A DNA stretch of 64,000 nucleotides from Hymenopellis radicata (Eukaryota; Basidiomycota; Agaricomycetes; Agaricales; Physalacriaceae). The position numbers and the translations under genes were made by a program. The DNA lies in the NCBI GenBank assembly GCA_015501595.1, contig JADNRX010000036.1, positions 124,001-188,000 of the forward strand, written 5' to 3'. This document shows positions 1-9,950 of the stretch, piece after piece (position 1 is the first letter of the stretch; every line of letters starts with the position of its first letter). The notes beneath the pieces were generated by a model. That model saw nothing but the letters and a program-made list of their open reading frames with translations, was not told the DNA's origin and did not search any database.

Positions 1-110
1 CATTTGACACTTCGTTCTCGACGGTAGATACAGCCTGTAATCCAGGCCGCGTTCAAGGAAGGGAATGTACATTGTACGGATGGTACAGTCACTGTGTGTT
101 ATAATTGGAT
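1..110. repeat. Direct repeat, left copy (partner 2197-2294)
   Basis: A stretch of about 100 bp recurs at 2197-2294 in the same orientation with small indels. Shared blocks include ACACTTCGTTCTC, ATACAGCCTGTAATCCAGG and TGTGTTATAATTGGATGC. The two copies bracket the mitochondrial-type gene at 281-1280. No terminal TG/CA signature or reading frame identifies a mobile element class. The left copy starts at or before the window edge. Confidence 0.75.
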
Positions 111-186
111 GCCGAAAATTGGCAATCACCGGTGTTTATCACGGGATCGGTGCTTTTAATAGTCGAGTACACTCCTTCTCACCGAC

Positions 187-211
187 TTTTTTTTTTTTTT
201 TTTTTTTTTTT
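187..211. repeat. 25-nt homopolymeric T tract
   Basis: An uninterrupted run of 25 T lies about 70 bp upstream of the ATG at 281. It could be a poly(dA:dT) nucleosome-excluding promoter element. It could also be the scar of a retroposed poly(A) tail in antisense. The sequence alone does not decide. Confidence 0.6.
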
Positions 212-280
212 GTGGAAGCATAGGACTATGTGACGCCCACTTGGTGAGGACCACACAGGCCGCTTTAAGGTCGACTTACA

Positions 281-1280
281 ATGTTGCCACATCTGAGGCT
301 GGCTGCCGTCTGCTTTCAAATTTCTCGTCTCAAAAGCGGGTTCCATGTGCAGAACCGCATTCCATCCACACGCCCGCTCTCAACCGTGCCAGTCACCGCC
401 GCGGCGAGCCCGAGTCTGCAGCCAGTCGAGTGAGTTCACAGATCTGGATATCGCGCTGTGAATTAACCTCACCAGGAAATCCCGCAAGCGCAAACGTTCA
501 TCGGCCGAGATCGCTGCTGCCGACGCAGCCGCCACACAGCTCGAACTCGGAATGCAGTCACCAGAAGCCCTGCAGCGCGCGCTCGAATTGCTTACTCCGC
601 GCGTTCGTGAGGCATTCGAACTCGTCGTTTTCGCGAAGCTGAGTGCGTCACGCCGACCCCTCTCCGGACATTGATGATAACCGATGCCACCTCCAGGCCT
701 TGAGGAAATCTGCGAGAAGATGCGTCCAGGGAAGCCCATGAATGGGCGGACAATCGGCAATTACATCCTCAAAGCGTTCGACCAGCCTCACGACTTCGAT
801 GGCGCAGCAGCACTATTTCGCGCCATCGGCCGCGAGAAACTCACGGAATTTGTGCACGACGCCGACCCTTTTCGATGGCGCAAGGCAAACGGCTACAACG
901 CCTTCATGACAAATTCCAAGCGCGTCGCAAGCTTGTGTCAATCTGACACTGCGCGGAAGAAGTTGGTGAGGGATGTTCGGAACGGCACGGTTCTGGAGAG
1001 CGATATTGAAAGGGAGAAGCATCGAATCCTGTGGGGGTGGACAAAGGATGAGATACCGACCATACCAAGATCGGTTGCGGCGCAGCTAGTCTCTACTGAG
1101 CTGGCTCGGCGCCGGGGTTTAAGTCAAGAACAACGACTGATACTCCGGAAGACACTCGCGCGTATGCCCGCGCTTGACGGTAAATCGGTTTATGAAGGAT
1201 TGGACTCGAAAGTCATGGCGTTGGCAGAGGTCGTAGCAGATTTGGTTCTGAAAGAGGCCGTGGAAGAGGCACCAGATTGA
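281..1280 (+). CDS. Uncharacterised protein with mitochondrial-type N-terminus (3 exons)
   Basis: Proposed exons are 281-429, 476-642 and 697-1280 (900 nt, 299 aa). Intron 1 (430-475) starts GTGAGT and ends CACCAG. Intron 2 (643-696) starts GTGCGT and ends CTCCAG. Both joins keep one open frame, while reading through intron 2 meets stops. The first 45 residues (MLPHLRLAAVCFQISRLKSG onward) are rich in Arg, Ser and hydrophobic residues and almost lack acids, as in mitochondrial presequences. A basic KSRKRKR patch follows, then a mainly helical region with a KANGYNAFM segment near the middle that loosely recalls HMG-box domains. I do not recognise the family. A nucleoid DNA-binding role is only a guess. 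The exons are well supported by frame and splice signals; the function is not. Confidence 0.6.
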
Positions 1281-3286
1281 TGTCGTCTTGATTGTTGATC
1301 AACTCTCATCATAGCTGGATATCCCACGGAATGGTCTCGAACCGCATACATGCTTCCTTTCATGGTGTGTTTTCGCAGTGGCGGCTTCCAATTTTCTGTT
1401 CAGCCAAGTACGCGGCCGGCTGCCAATTGTGCTGTTTGGCTGCGGCGGAGAGAAAACAACTCTGTCTGCATGGTGTGCATGTCGTCGAGTGGTTCTGCTC
1501 TGAACAAATGAAGAGCAAGTTCAGACATTAAAACACGGCGTCCCACTATGGTCGCTGGCAACAATTTCCGTTGCGTTTTCTCTACGTCGTCAGACACATC
1601 TCTCGGCGAGCCCAGCCTATATCAGCTACTTTGAATATGGGACATACGATGGTGCGAGAGCTAGTTTTGAGGGAGATCCTAGACTGATTGCATTGTCGTC
1701 TGCCTAGGCGCTGTCGGAGAGCATACCTGGCTTGATACTCACGCACTTTCGCGCCTTCTCCCGGCGCCACTGGACGTACGGTGTTCACAGGCCTTCTCAG
1801 CCTTCAATCTCTTGCCGAAGCAGACATCTGCGGGGAGTCCTGTATACTGTTGGCGGAGGTGGTGACGCGTCATCCACTGATGTGAAGTCCTCACAGATTG
1901 ACGTCGTCTTGATTGGAAGTCATAATATTAATTGTAGGCATTCCTTGGGGGTACTAACCCATCAAGAAAAGCCAGCGGATGACGTGAGGTGCCAGAGAAG
2001 GTGGGGGGTATAGGAACGCGTGTTGATTCCTATCATGTATTGGCAAAGTTGATATTTCTTCAGACTGGAGGAGATCATTTTTACCGTGCACGACTTTGCC
2101 CGCCGTTCTCCAAGACCGAGAGACCGTGATCCACCGATGCGTTCAAAGGCATCGTCTTCCTAGAATCGGATATTGGAGTTTGGAACTCCCGCCATTTTAC
2201 ACTTCGTTCTCAACGGTATTACGGATACAGCCTGTAATCCAGGCTGCGTTCAAGCAAGGGAATGTACGGATGGTACGGTGTGTTATAATTGGATGCTATG
2301 ATGTTGTCCAGAGACTGGCTTCGAGGCCTTTCAACGGCTACTGGCCTAATCGAGGTAAGATCTCTTACTGTAACAGTGACGCGTCTTGAGAATGGTCAAT
2401 TACTCATTAGATTCCTTAGCTCCGTCTTGTTGTGGGAACATTACTTCAAAGTGTGTCTGCGGGGTTCTGAAAAAACGTTCGCTTACAGGCTGTTGAGAAA
2501 GCTTTAGGTTATGGCATTGCAGAGCAGACGCAGAAGAACAGACAGCGGAAGCGTTGATATATTTGTCTTCTGCCGGAGAGGCGAGTATATTGGAGTGGTA
2601 GCTCATTCGTCAATACTTGTCGTTTCTCATTGGGATCCATAACGGGTTTCTACCTACCTCTCTAGGAAGGGCCTCGACTTGCGAGATTGCTCCCCCCGAA
2701 GCTTGTATGGGGATATCCAGGGCGGAATACCTGTTACTTTAGAGTGTACGGTCCTTTGAAGGTCTTCCTTTCCCATGAACCTCATGCTACATGCTTCATA
2801 CTTGCAGTGTTCTTTCGGCTGCGAAATCATCGTCCCGCCGACTCTAATAAACGGCGGGTCATGTACGATGCTTCAGCATCTGAGTCTTTTCTGGCACCGG
2901 GGATGCCATGGTCTGGCAGAGGGTGGACCGCATTCGAGCCACCGTGTCGAATCATTGCTCTCGCTTTGGTCGAAGAAGAAGATCCTCGAGGACACCTTCT
3001 TCGGTTATTTCCCGGTACCGCCAAGGTTTATAGAGGCAATCGCGTGGTCCAATTCGTAAAACCGGGTCCTGTGCAGATGTCGCATTTTCTCATGGACATC
3101 TATCATGGAATGCAGAGCTCCATTTCGACCTCTGGCTGTCGTTGAGAAAACGGCATTCACGGTGACAGGACGACTCGGATGACTCATGATGACAGGCCTG
3201 CCGAACAAGCTATTGGCGTCGACGTCGACGTATTCGGCGATCTAATATAACTTGGACGCGTCTTTGATGGGCCCGGGAGCTCACCC
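1281..3286. other. Gene-poor interval with repeat copy 2197-2294
   Basis: About 2 kb without a convincing gene. It contains the second copy of the 1-110 repeat and the weak duplication at 1840-1920. The longest open frames (2687-3145, 2775-3059) overlap each other in different frames, have no recognisable motifs and lack supporting splice structure. Confidence 0.5.
1840..1920 (+). pseudogene. Possible degenerate copy of the 3' end of the 281-1280 gene
   Basis: The stop-codon region of the gene at 281-1280 (about 1260-1295) recurs here as CAGATTGACGTCGTCTTGAT, one base different. It is preceded by GTTGGCGGAGGT, which resembles GTTGGCAGAGGT near 1220. The match is short and the intervening bases are scrambled. 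It looks like a decayed duplication rather than a gene. Confidence 0.3.
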
Positions 3287-4054
3287 ATGTCGACGTCTAC
3301 TCCACTCTCATTTCTGCATTCGCTGCCGGACGCTGCAGATATAGACGTCTCAGAGATCAAAGGCAACGTGTCCGACAACGAAAAGCGGCTCGGCGCCAAC
3401 ATTTTCGCCTATTTCGTCAACGGGCGCGAGGAGTCGTATGGCGCGCAAGTCGGTCGTCGTCTGAGGCTCGTCGAGATGAATATCTGGGGCAAGGACGCAA
3501 AGGGCGCTGCAGCCCAAGGACAGACGGTCTTCGAGATCGATGTGCTGCCAGGTGAGCGACGTGCAATGGTTCGCTCGGAATGAAGCTGACAATGCGTGTA
3601 GACATGTGTAACGTCTACGGAACGCTCCATGGCGCGTGCGCTGCCTATATCGTCGACCCGTAAGCCCACTTGCCATTTACTGTTTCGTAGCTTGACGGAT
3701 TCTGGTAGATGTTCTGTATCATCTCTCGTTGTGCTCGGCGCTGCTATCGGTGCAGACGGCACCGGCATATCCCAATCGCTCAATATGATATGGCACCAAC
3801 CTGCCAAGATGTACGCGTTCACTACCATTTCAATCACGCATCTTACCATTCATACAGGGGAACGAAACTTCGTGTCTTGTCCAACTCTGTTTACATTCAT
3901 GGTCGCATTCGGACTGCCCGCTGCGAGGCCAGTTACTTGTTTACTTTTCGTCTTCTTTATCTCATAACCCCCGTAGATCTGGGACCGAGAAAAGGACAAG
4001 CTTTACGTCTCTGCCGTCCATAGTACAGTCAATAATACCCGCCCCAAGCTCTGA
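3287..4054 (+). CDS. Hotdog-fold thioesterase (ACOT13/PaaI-like), 5 exons
   Basis: Proposed exons are 3287-3551, 3602-3659, 3709-3810, 3858-3927 and 3977-4054 (573 nt, 190 aa). The spliced product carries the family hallmark around residues 90-115: NVYGTLHGACAAYIVD, the 'hot dog' helix with the HGG-like active-site loop (here HGA). This is followed by SQSLNMIWHQPAK, GTKLRV and a C-terminal strand IWDREKDKLYVSAVHS. The family hydrolyses acyl-CoA thioesters. Length and order match fungal thioesterase-superfamily proteins. Introns 1-3 are ordinary GT-AG. Intron 4 (3928-3976) must use a GC donor (GAG|GCCAGT) to keep the conserved C-terminus in frame, because no GT fits. That is either a GC-AG intron or a donor mutation that damages the gene. 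Confidence 0.8.
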
Positions 4055-4344
4055 TTTCGTCCTTCTCTTCAATTGTATAGTGTTTTCCGTGGAATCTCTC
4101 ACTCTACTCTCGTGTACTTCAAGGTGTATTACTACTACTTAGTCAATTTGTCGTTCTGAAAAATCAATGTCCAGCCAAACTTATGTGATGTGTTCATGGC
4201 GCCACAACGCCACATTCGTTCCATCTCAGCCAGTCTTTAAGCTTCGCCGCCCCGCGCTGGCCCGAGAGTCTGATCCTCAGGAACCACTATCTAATACAAG
4301 ATCTGACTTTGGACCAATGCTGGGAAGCAAATGTTTAATTCGAC

Positions 4345-5687
4345 TCGGACTGAGATGACGATTGAAAATCAATTTTATTCAAAGCGACGGAACATTAGGG
4401 GCGGTCGAATTCTAGCCCTAGCGCCCCCCGCAGAATCGCACCCTCATAAAGAATGCCCTCTTCGACATAAGCCCCACCACACACCATAGGAGAATGCCTA
4501 GGCAGCATACGAGCCACATTCCGTATATATATCCTCTCCAACGACTTCGGAAACTTCCACCCATTCAGCCCCGACTCCATTTCACGCATCCCCATCGCAA
4601 ATTCGAGGTTCTGCAAACGCAATAAACCCGATAAATCAAACGCTAAACACACAAAACGTGAGCACATTACACAAGAAGTAGACAAAAGAAACACTAACCA
4701 TCGCGTTTCACAAAACACAGCCTAACATCCCTCAACGTCTCCATATTGCCTTGAATCAGCGACGTCGCCTCTCCCAGATGACATGTCGACCACACGCTGG
4801 CGGTCTCCATCTCCAGGCGCTCCAGTGTCCCGCAGACATTACTCCCCAACCAGCGCATGAGATCGTTGTTCCACCCGACCACATGCAGACTGCGTAAGCA
4901 TGGCGCTCCCAATCTGAGATCACGCAGCCCAGAGAGCGATGCGTCCGGCAAATCCAGTCCACCAAGCTCGATACTGAGCCCGGAGAGCCGCGGGAAAGAG
5001 CCGGCAAGCGCGCGCATGAAGCTCGTAATATCTTGATACGAGGCGCAAGTCACTTTGAGGTCGGTGAGCTCCGGGAAATACTGGGCGAACATGCCGACGA
5101 GTGATGGGTAGTTCTCTACCGCACCCATGCTAAGCATGGTTCCCTTGACTTTCAGGGCATGCAGCAATTTGCGGTAGGAGCTTGCATGGCGCGTCGTGGA
5201 GATATCGTCGAATGGGACGTCACCGACAAGGTTTATACCGATAATGGACGAGGAAAGCGTCTCACGCGATGAGCGTAAGAGCTTCGTGAGCTCCTTGGCA
5301 CGGGATGGAGAGGACACGACAAGAGTAAGAGCCGGGAGATGGTACCGGCTGATGCTAGTCCAAGTGGGGTGGACAAGTGCACATGACAAAAGGGTGGCTT
5401 TGTCGTCGACGAGGTAGGAAAGGACGAGGTCGAGAAGCTCTTGCGGTAGAAGCCCGAATGGGCCAGTACTCGCAGAGGAGCGGTGGGTGGGGTGAGTTTG
5501 CTGAAGAATTTGCGGATGGTGTTGAAAGCCATGATAGTAGTGATGAACGAAAGAGAGCGGATGAAATCGTTCTTTATAAACAAAACTTGCTATAGGGGTC
5601 ATGTGCGCACCGCCACGAGATCGAAGCCTACTGCGACAGAGACGCGGTCGTCAACAATCGAGACTGATTCAACGATCGAGACATAGA
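4345..5687. repeat. Segmental duplication copy 1 (partner 9947-11286)
   Basis: About 1.34 kb, including the F-box gene and both flanks, recurs at 9947-11286 in the same orientation. Similarity starts at GACTGAGATGACGATTG and stops shortly after AACGATCGAGACA. The two copies differ by scattered substitutions and a few indels. Copy 2 abuts an SDR gene fragment, so copy 2 is probably the inserted one. Confidence 0.9.
4395..5532 (-). CDS. F-box protein copy 1, N-terminal frame disturbed
   Basis: Exon 1 runs on the minus strand down to 4699. A 56-nt intron (4698-4643, GTTAGT...TTTAG) follows, and exon 2 ends with the stop at 4395. The N-terminal F-box is recognisable: GLLPQELLDLVLSYLVDDK, then ALVHPTWTSISRYHLPAL. 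The rest is LRR-like. Fungal F-box proteins link substrates to SCF ubiquitin ligases through Skp1. The paralogue at 9997-11141 starts MAFNTVRKLISKLTHTHRSS. Here the equivalent ATG at 5532 leads into another frame, because one base is missing near 'CTCACCCCACCCACC' about 14 codons in. Only an upstream ATG at 5602 reaches the F-box frame, giving a His-rich unrelated N-terminus. The copy is therefore either frameshifted or re-started. C-terminal exon and splice signals are intact. Confidence 0.75.
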
Positions 5688-5689
5688 AG

Positions 5690-7897
5690 CTAGAATACGA
5701 AGACTGTACACCCTCGGGGAATAGGAGTAGACTTACCAGCAGACAGTCTGCCTTTACGTTTTGTTTCGGGCTCAACCAGTTGGCGATGGAACTCGGGAGC
5801 ACGAAGAGATGATGATGGAAATAGCTTGAAGGCAAGCATAGCAGCGAGGCTCTAGAAGACACTTTAGAGGTGTGGAAACGAGGTATACACATGATATGTC
5901 CAGCGTGCTGAGGATAATACTCAGTGTATAATAATCGAGGAAAGAAATTTGGACCTACCAATATCGATCACCGGCGATCGCAGCTCCCTGGATGCTTTCT
6001 CATTAACTCCGGTGCAGTGCAAGCTTAGACACCGAGGAGAGGATCTCCAAATACCCGAGCTTCGTTCTGTTTCAACGCCACGCAAGTCTAAGCTCAACGT
6101 CAGGATGCAGAAACCAACAACAGAAGTTCAACGTACGTGTCTTGAGAAGCGACGCATCGTCATAATCTAAAGCGGCCTCCTCGGTAAATTGGTTAGAGGC
6201 AAAATACATCTGTACAGTCCGGAGCCCGATCAGCTATATTTGTTACAGTAACAACCAACGCGCCTACATCGTTGCCTTCTCTAGACGAAGTCGTGATGTA
6301 TCTATGAGCCTGAGAATCAGCAACAAAGCTGAAAACATTTGCGCACGTAACAAGCATGAGTACTACCAGACCGCCGTAAGGCATTCCGCCATTTGAATGA
6401 CATACACACTGTGCGCGAGATTGGGCAACGAGGCATGGTCCGACGCGTACACACGATTCAGAGCGAATTAATGCCAATTGAGCGAAGTAGCTGGCGCAGA
6501 AGTAGCGCATTTTCCCCGACCGACTAGCACATCAAAAACACCATAAAGATTTAGCTGAAAGTGAGGGAGGGAAAGCAAAGTCATTGACATGTTCACGATA
6601 CTGTGCAGGCACTGGTCCTCGCTCGTGATCTCCCGGCGAGGTAGGTCGTCATTGAACGCCATGACAGTTATGTAGGACTGAGTACGCGCGCCTGCAGCAT
6701 CACTGAGGTCATTCCACAAGCTGTCGCCTGCAGGTCGCGTCAGCATGACATAGCCTAATGTCGGAAAATGTAAACCTTGCATATGAACTCTTCGACAGTT
6801 ACCTGGGATTCGCGACCTTGATAGTGGACGCGGCCGGGTTGATGGTGAACAGGTCATTGAAGAGACCGCTTTCGGGGGTGCCAGGGGAGCGCATTCAACC
6901 AAGGGCATGTTGGACATCCCGGTCTGTAATACCATGTAAGTGAAAAAAATAGGCCGGGGAGGTGGGTAACTCACCAGACAAAGGCAGTAGACTTGTGCGG
7001 TTCACAATGCAGAAGCGGACGCAAGGCTGATGCCGCGTTTACTCGCACGGTTGATTAAACTTGCCATCGAGCACAGTCTACAAGAATATCCGTAGAGACG
7101 GCATGCAGTAGTCAGATGATTTCTCGGGATGATTTTAGACGTGTAGTCAAGTGGTCATGGAGGTAGGAAGATCAAAGCAAAGAAATGCCTGCCGCTCTTT
7201 CCGTCCCACGGACCGCGTTTGCCGCATCACTCGCCTTTCAACTTGAACTTCAACGGTAAAGCCTCTCTCAGTAGGCACTCCACGGTGGTCTCTGATCTCA
7301 TTCCAAGTTCCCGCCAGCTTCCTTCCGTCGTTCTCCGAATGGACGGTCAACTTCTTTCAAGTTCCAGGCAGCAGATCGACCATTTTTAAACGGTGCCCAA
7401 TTAACACCCATCCAACAACATCCCGGGTGAGGAAGCCATCATTTGCCACACGATATGGGATCTCCGGCGGCGCCCCAGCACCTCTGAATCTTCTTCGGAA
7501 GAGCTCTCAATCCGTGCTCAGACGACATAACCAACGCTTCTAAGACTATTTGTCTCTGGAATGGAAATGTCATCTTTTTCCAGTTCACCGTCGACTACCA
7601 CCTGAGATCCACTTCGGTAAAGCTCTTACCAGGAACATAAGATGTTGTCTTACCCCGCAGTGTCCGTTTCCAATTGAGACGCACAGGATTCTTGTCTTGT
7701 CTATCACCTCTTCTGAACCTCAACGATCGAAGTCGAACACATCTCCTCCTATGACGAATAGACCAACAATCTTCCTCCTATGATGCCGAGGATTGCTTGG
7801 GTATATAAGCCTAGTCGCCCAACTACGCTAAAACTCTATCCACACATATCCACAACCATCAACACTGATCACCTCCGCTCCTACTCACTCATCCACA
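5690..7897. other. Interval with unassigned minus-strand reading frames (6193-6974)
   Basis: No gene is secure here. On the minus strand, short open stretches around 6974-6193 can be linked by plausible introns; for example 6821-6735 starts GTAACT and ends CTGCAG. The product would contain SGLFNDLFTINPAASTIKV and ITVMAFNDDLPRREITSED, then a hydrophobic GGLVVLMLVTCANVFSFVAD segment. This could be a lineage-specific membrane protein or a relic. I do not recognise a family. The last 100 bp form the promoter of the gene at 7898. Confidence 0.3.
7802..7808 (+). promoter_or_regulatory. TATA box for the gene at 7898
   Basis: TATATAA lies 90 bp upstream of the ATG at 7898, a typical spacing. It is followed by a C/A-rich, G-poor leader (CACACATATCCACAACCATC), as in strongly expressed basidiomycete genes. 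Confidence 0.6.
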
Positions 7898-8752
7898 ATG
7901 GTTTTCATAATCAACGGTGTCGACGTTGAAGATTATTCCTGGCCCTACCTCGGCCCCATCCCCAGAGACTACGTCTCCAAATATCGTGCTACTCCCAACA
8001 CGGAACCGCGCAAGCCTTATTCACCTGTGCAGCGCGTTATTTTCGGGAATGATCCCTTCGAATTCCGGTCTATCGATCCCTCCACCGTCGATCAGCCTTG
8101 TGGGCCTTTAGAGACTGCGCCCGGCGTACTGGCCCCCACTGCTGCAGGTCGACCGGCCGCCAAGCCTTCGCCACACGGCCCGGCAGAACCCTGGGAACAC
8201 TTTCTTTACCGTCTTTTAACGAGCAAGGGGCCATTATTGAAGCCCACCCACGTCGATGATTTCCCTCCCGATTACCCGCCACGGTCCGTTGAGGTTGTGC
8301 TTCCGCGGCTCAGGACTGCGCCGTCGGAAGTCTCAGTGGCCACAGTAAACCCAGCCACTCCTTCCAACGAATCTGTGGCGGGGTTACACTCGGATGTGTC
8401 AACTGTTGCGCCTTCGACGGTAGAAGAGCTTTCCTTCTCTGCTATCCCAATCGTCCCATCACCTCGCTCCCAAAGACGGTCTTCGACGGCTGTAGCGGTT
8501 CGCTCTGCACGGACTGCGGCGCACTCGTCCGCGAAGATAGCGCAAGCAACGAAAGCAGCGCGGCTTTTGGGCAGTATAAGCGGGCCAATACGCTCTAAAC
8601 GAACCGTTCGTAGCAAGTATGTGTTCATCCCCACTGTATTCCCTTCGTGTTCACTTACAATGAGCTTCAGGTTCACAAACACACTGGGAAGACTGAAGGG
8701 TTTCGCCACTGGGAAATATCCTTCGGAGCGTCTTTCCATTTCACATTTTTGA
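7898..8752 (+). CDS. Uncharacterised disordered protein with basic C-terminus (2 exons)
   Basis: Exons are 7898-8616 and 8671-8752, with a 54-nt intron (GTATGT...CTTCAG) that preserves frame (266 aa). The N-terminal 80 residues are aromatic and proline-rich (DYSWPYLGPIPRDYVSKY). The middle is rich in Ser, Thr, Pro and Val and looks disordered. The C-terminal 70 residues contain several Arg/Lys clusters and an Ala-rich helix. There is no signal peptide or known domain. It has its own TATA box and C/A-rich leader, so it is probably a real lineage-specific gene. I cannot assign a function. Confidence 0.6.
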   Translation: MVFIINGVDVEDYSWPYLGPIPRDYVSKYRATPNTEPRKPYSPVQRVIFGNDPFEFRSIDPSTVDQPCGPLETAPGVLAPTAAGRPAAKPSPHGPAEPWEHFLYRLLTSKGPLLKPTHVDDFPPDYPPRSVEVVLPRLRTAPSEVSVATVNPATPSNESVAGLHSDVSTVAPSTVEELSFSAIPIVPSPRSQRRSSTAVAVRSARTAAHSSAKIAQATKAARLLGSISGPIRSKRTVRSKYVFIPTVFPSCSLTMSFRFTNTLGRLKGFATGKYPSERLSISHF

Positions 8753-9205
8753 CATGGGAACCTATGTACTAGAATATGGACGCAGGTGTAATAGTAATAT
8801 AATAAGTTGCACAAATCGCAGTTCAAAAGTACACACCTTCGTTTGAAGAACGGTTCTTGACATGTCGATTCAACCGAAGATTGATGTTATTCATTTGACA
8901 TCTCAGCGAAGTTGCGCTGTACAAATCAAAATTCGTCATGTCGTAACTGTTGTAACCGCAGGAAATGAATCGAATAACAGTGAAATCTCCGAGTCCTTTC
9001 AAGATTGAATGTTCACATGAGGGTAGTATCAACAGTCCGCCGTAGTATTTCCTTCCATCGACAGTCCAATGACCCAGCCGCCACTAACGCGCCCAAAGCT
9101 GAACCCTGCACTGGGCCAGTGAACGCCGCCGCACCTCCATCCTTCGCCTCCCATACATTCCCTTCTCATCGGGGCTAGCCGCATTCTCGAGGACTTTGTC
9201 CGTAT
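8753..9205. other. Intergenic, nothing recognised
   Basis: AT-rich sequence after the 7898 gene. No open frame with conserved motifs, no RNA gene and no repeat that I can recognise. Confidence 0.5.
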
Positions 9206-9510
9206 GGGAAACGAGGGAGGACTTCGTGTATGCCCGTCTAGGGAGCTAAGTGGGGGCTACGGTTTTGTGCGATCGCGAGCGAGGCCATGGCAGTCGTAGC
9301 GACGTCAACTCGAGTCTGAAAGGTGAGCAGGCACCTTTCAGACTAAAGGAGAGGGATTGACAGAACCTAACACACCAAACGCGAGAAATGAGCCAATAGA
9401 GAGGGAGTTTGTTGGGACCCAAAAGTTCTGAGGCTCCAGTCAAGAATCGAGGGACAAGAGAGAAAGCGCAGATGTCGAGGACGCGGCAAGAGGCAAAAAA
9501 TTTGACGCGC
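9206..9510. repeat. Direct repeat flanking the SDR-fragment/F-box block, left copy
   Basis: About 300 bp recurs at 12068-12370 in the same orientation. Shared blocks include ACGAGGGAGGACTTCGTGT, AACCTAACACACCAAACGCG and GACGCGGCAAGAGGCAAAAA. The pair encloses the SDR fragment (9604-9950) and F-box copy 2. There is a 13-bp internal inverted repeat (TGAAAGGTGAGCA / CACCTTTCAGACT region) only in this copy. Confidence 0.8.
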
Positions 9511-9603
9511 CGCGAGACGTCTGACACCAATACTGACGAGAACGTCTGGTGTCAATCTCAGGTCGGCATACTTGCTAGATACAGGAAGGACTGCAAACAT
9601 TCT

Positions 9604-9950
9604 TCACCAGGTAATCCTTGCTCCATCGAGATTCACAAATTGTCCCCCATCCTTTTCACGCGTGGCGTGTTCAACGACATCTATCAACTTTGTGGCCGCC
9701 ACTTCCGTAGTATTTGCGTGGGCCTCTAGTAGTGCGCCTAAGGGGCCGCTCTTGTCCAGCGTGCGAATGAGTCTCGCTGGGGTCATACATGCGTTCAAGA
9801 GGTGAAGTACTAACACAGACATAACACATGTCCGTGTCGACCGGGCCAAGCTCCAAGGGGAAGCAAATTGCCATAATGATAAGTCCCACCGAATTGAAAG
9901 AACGTTGGACGCACCGAGCCAGTCGTTCTCGAAATGGATCCTGCGAGCGG
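9604..9950 (-). pseudogene. 3' fragment of a short-chain dehydrogenase gene
   Basis: On the minus strand this holds the end of SDR exon 3 (RRIHFENDWL), exon 4 (VDTDM) and exon 5 (ending DGGQFVNLDGARITW then stop at 9604), with introns in the same positions as the complete genes at 26942-27914 and 29994-30968. The catalytic and cofactor-binding exons 1-2 and most of exon 3 are missing. Homology ends where the F-box duplication begins (9947). It is closest to the other fragment at 24976-25222, which shares the C-terminus GARITW. Confidence 0.85.

Noticed and set aside
2687..3145. 152-codon plus-strand ORF
   Set aside because: Overlapped by equally long frames in other registers, no motif, no splice-consistent extension, no promoter elements.
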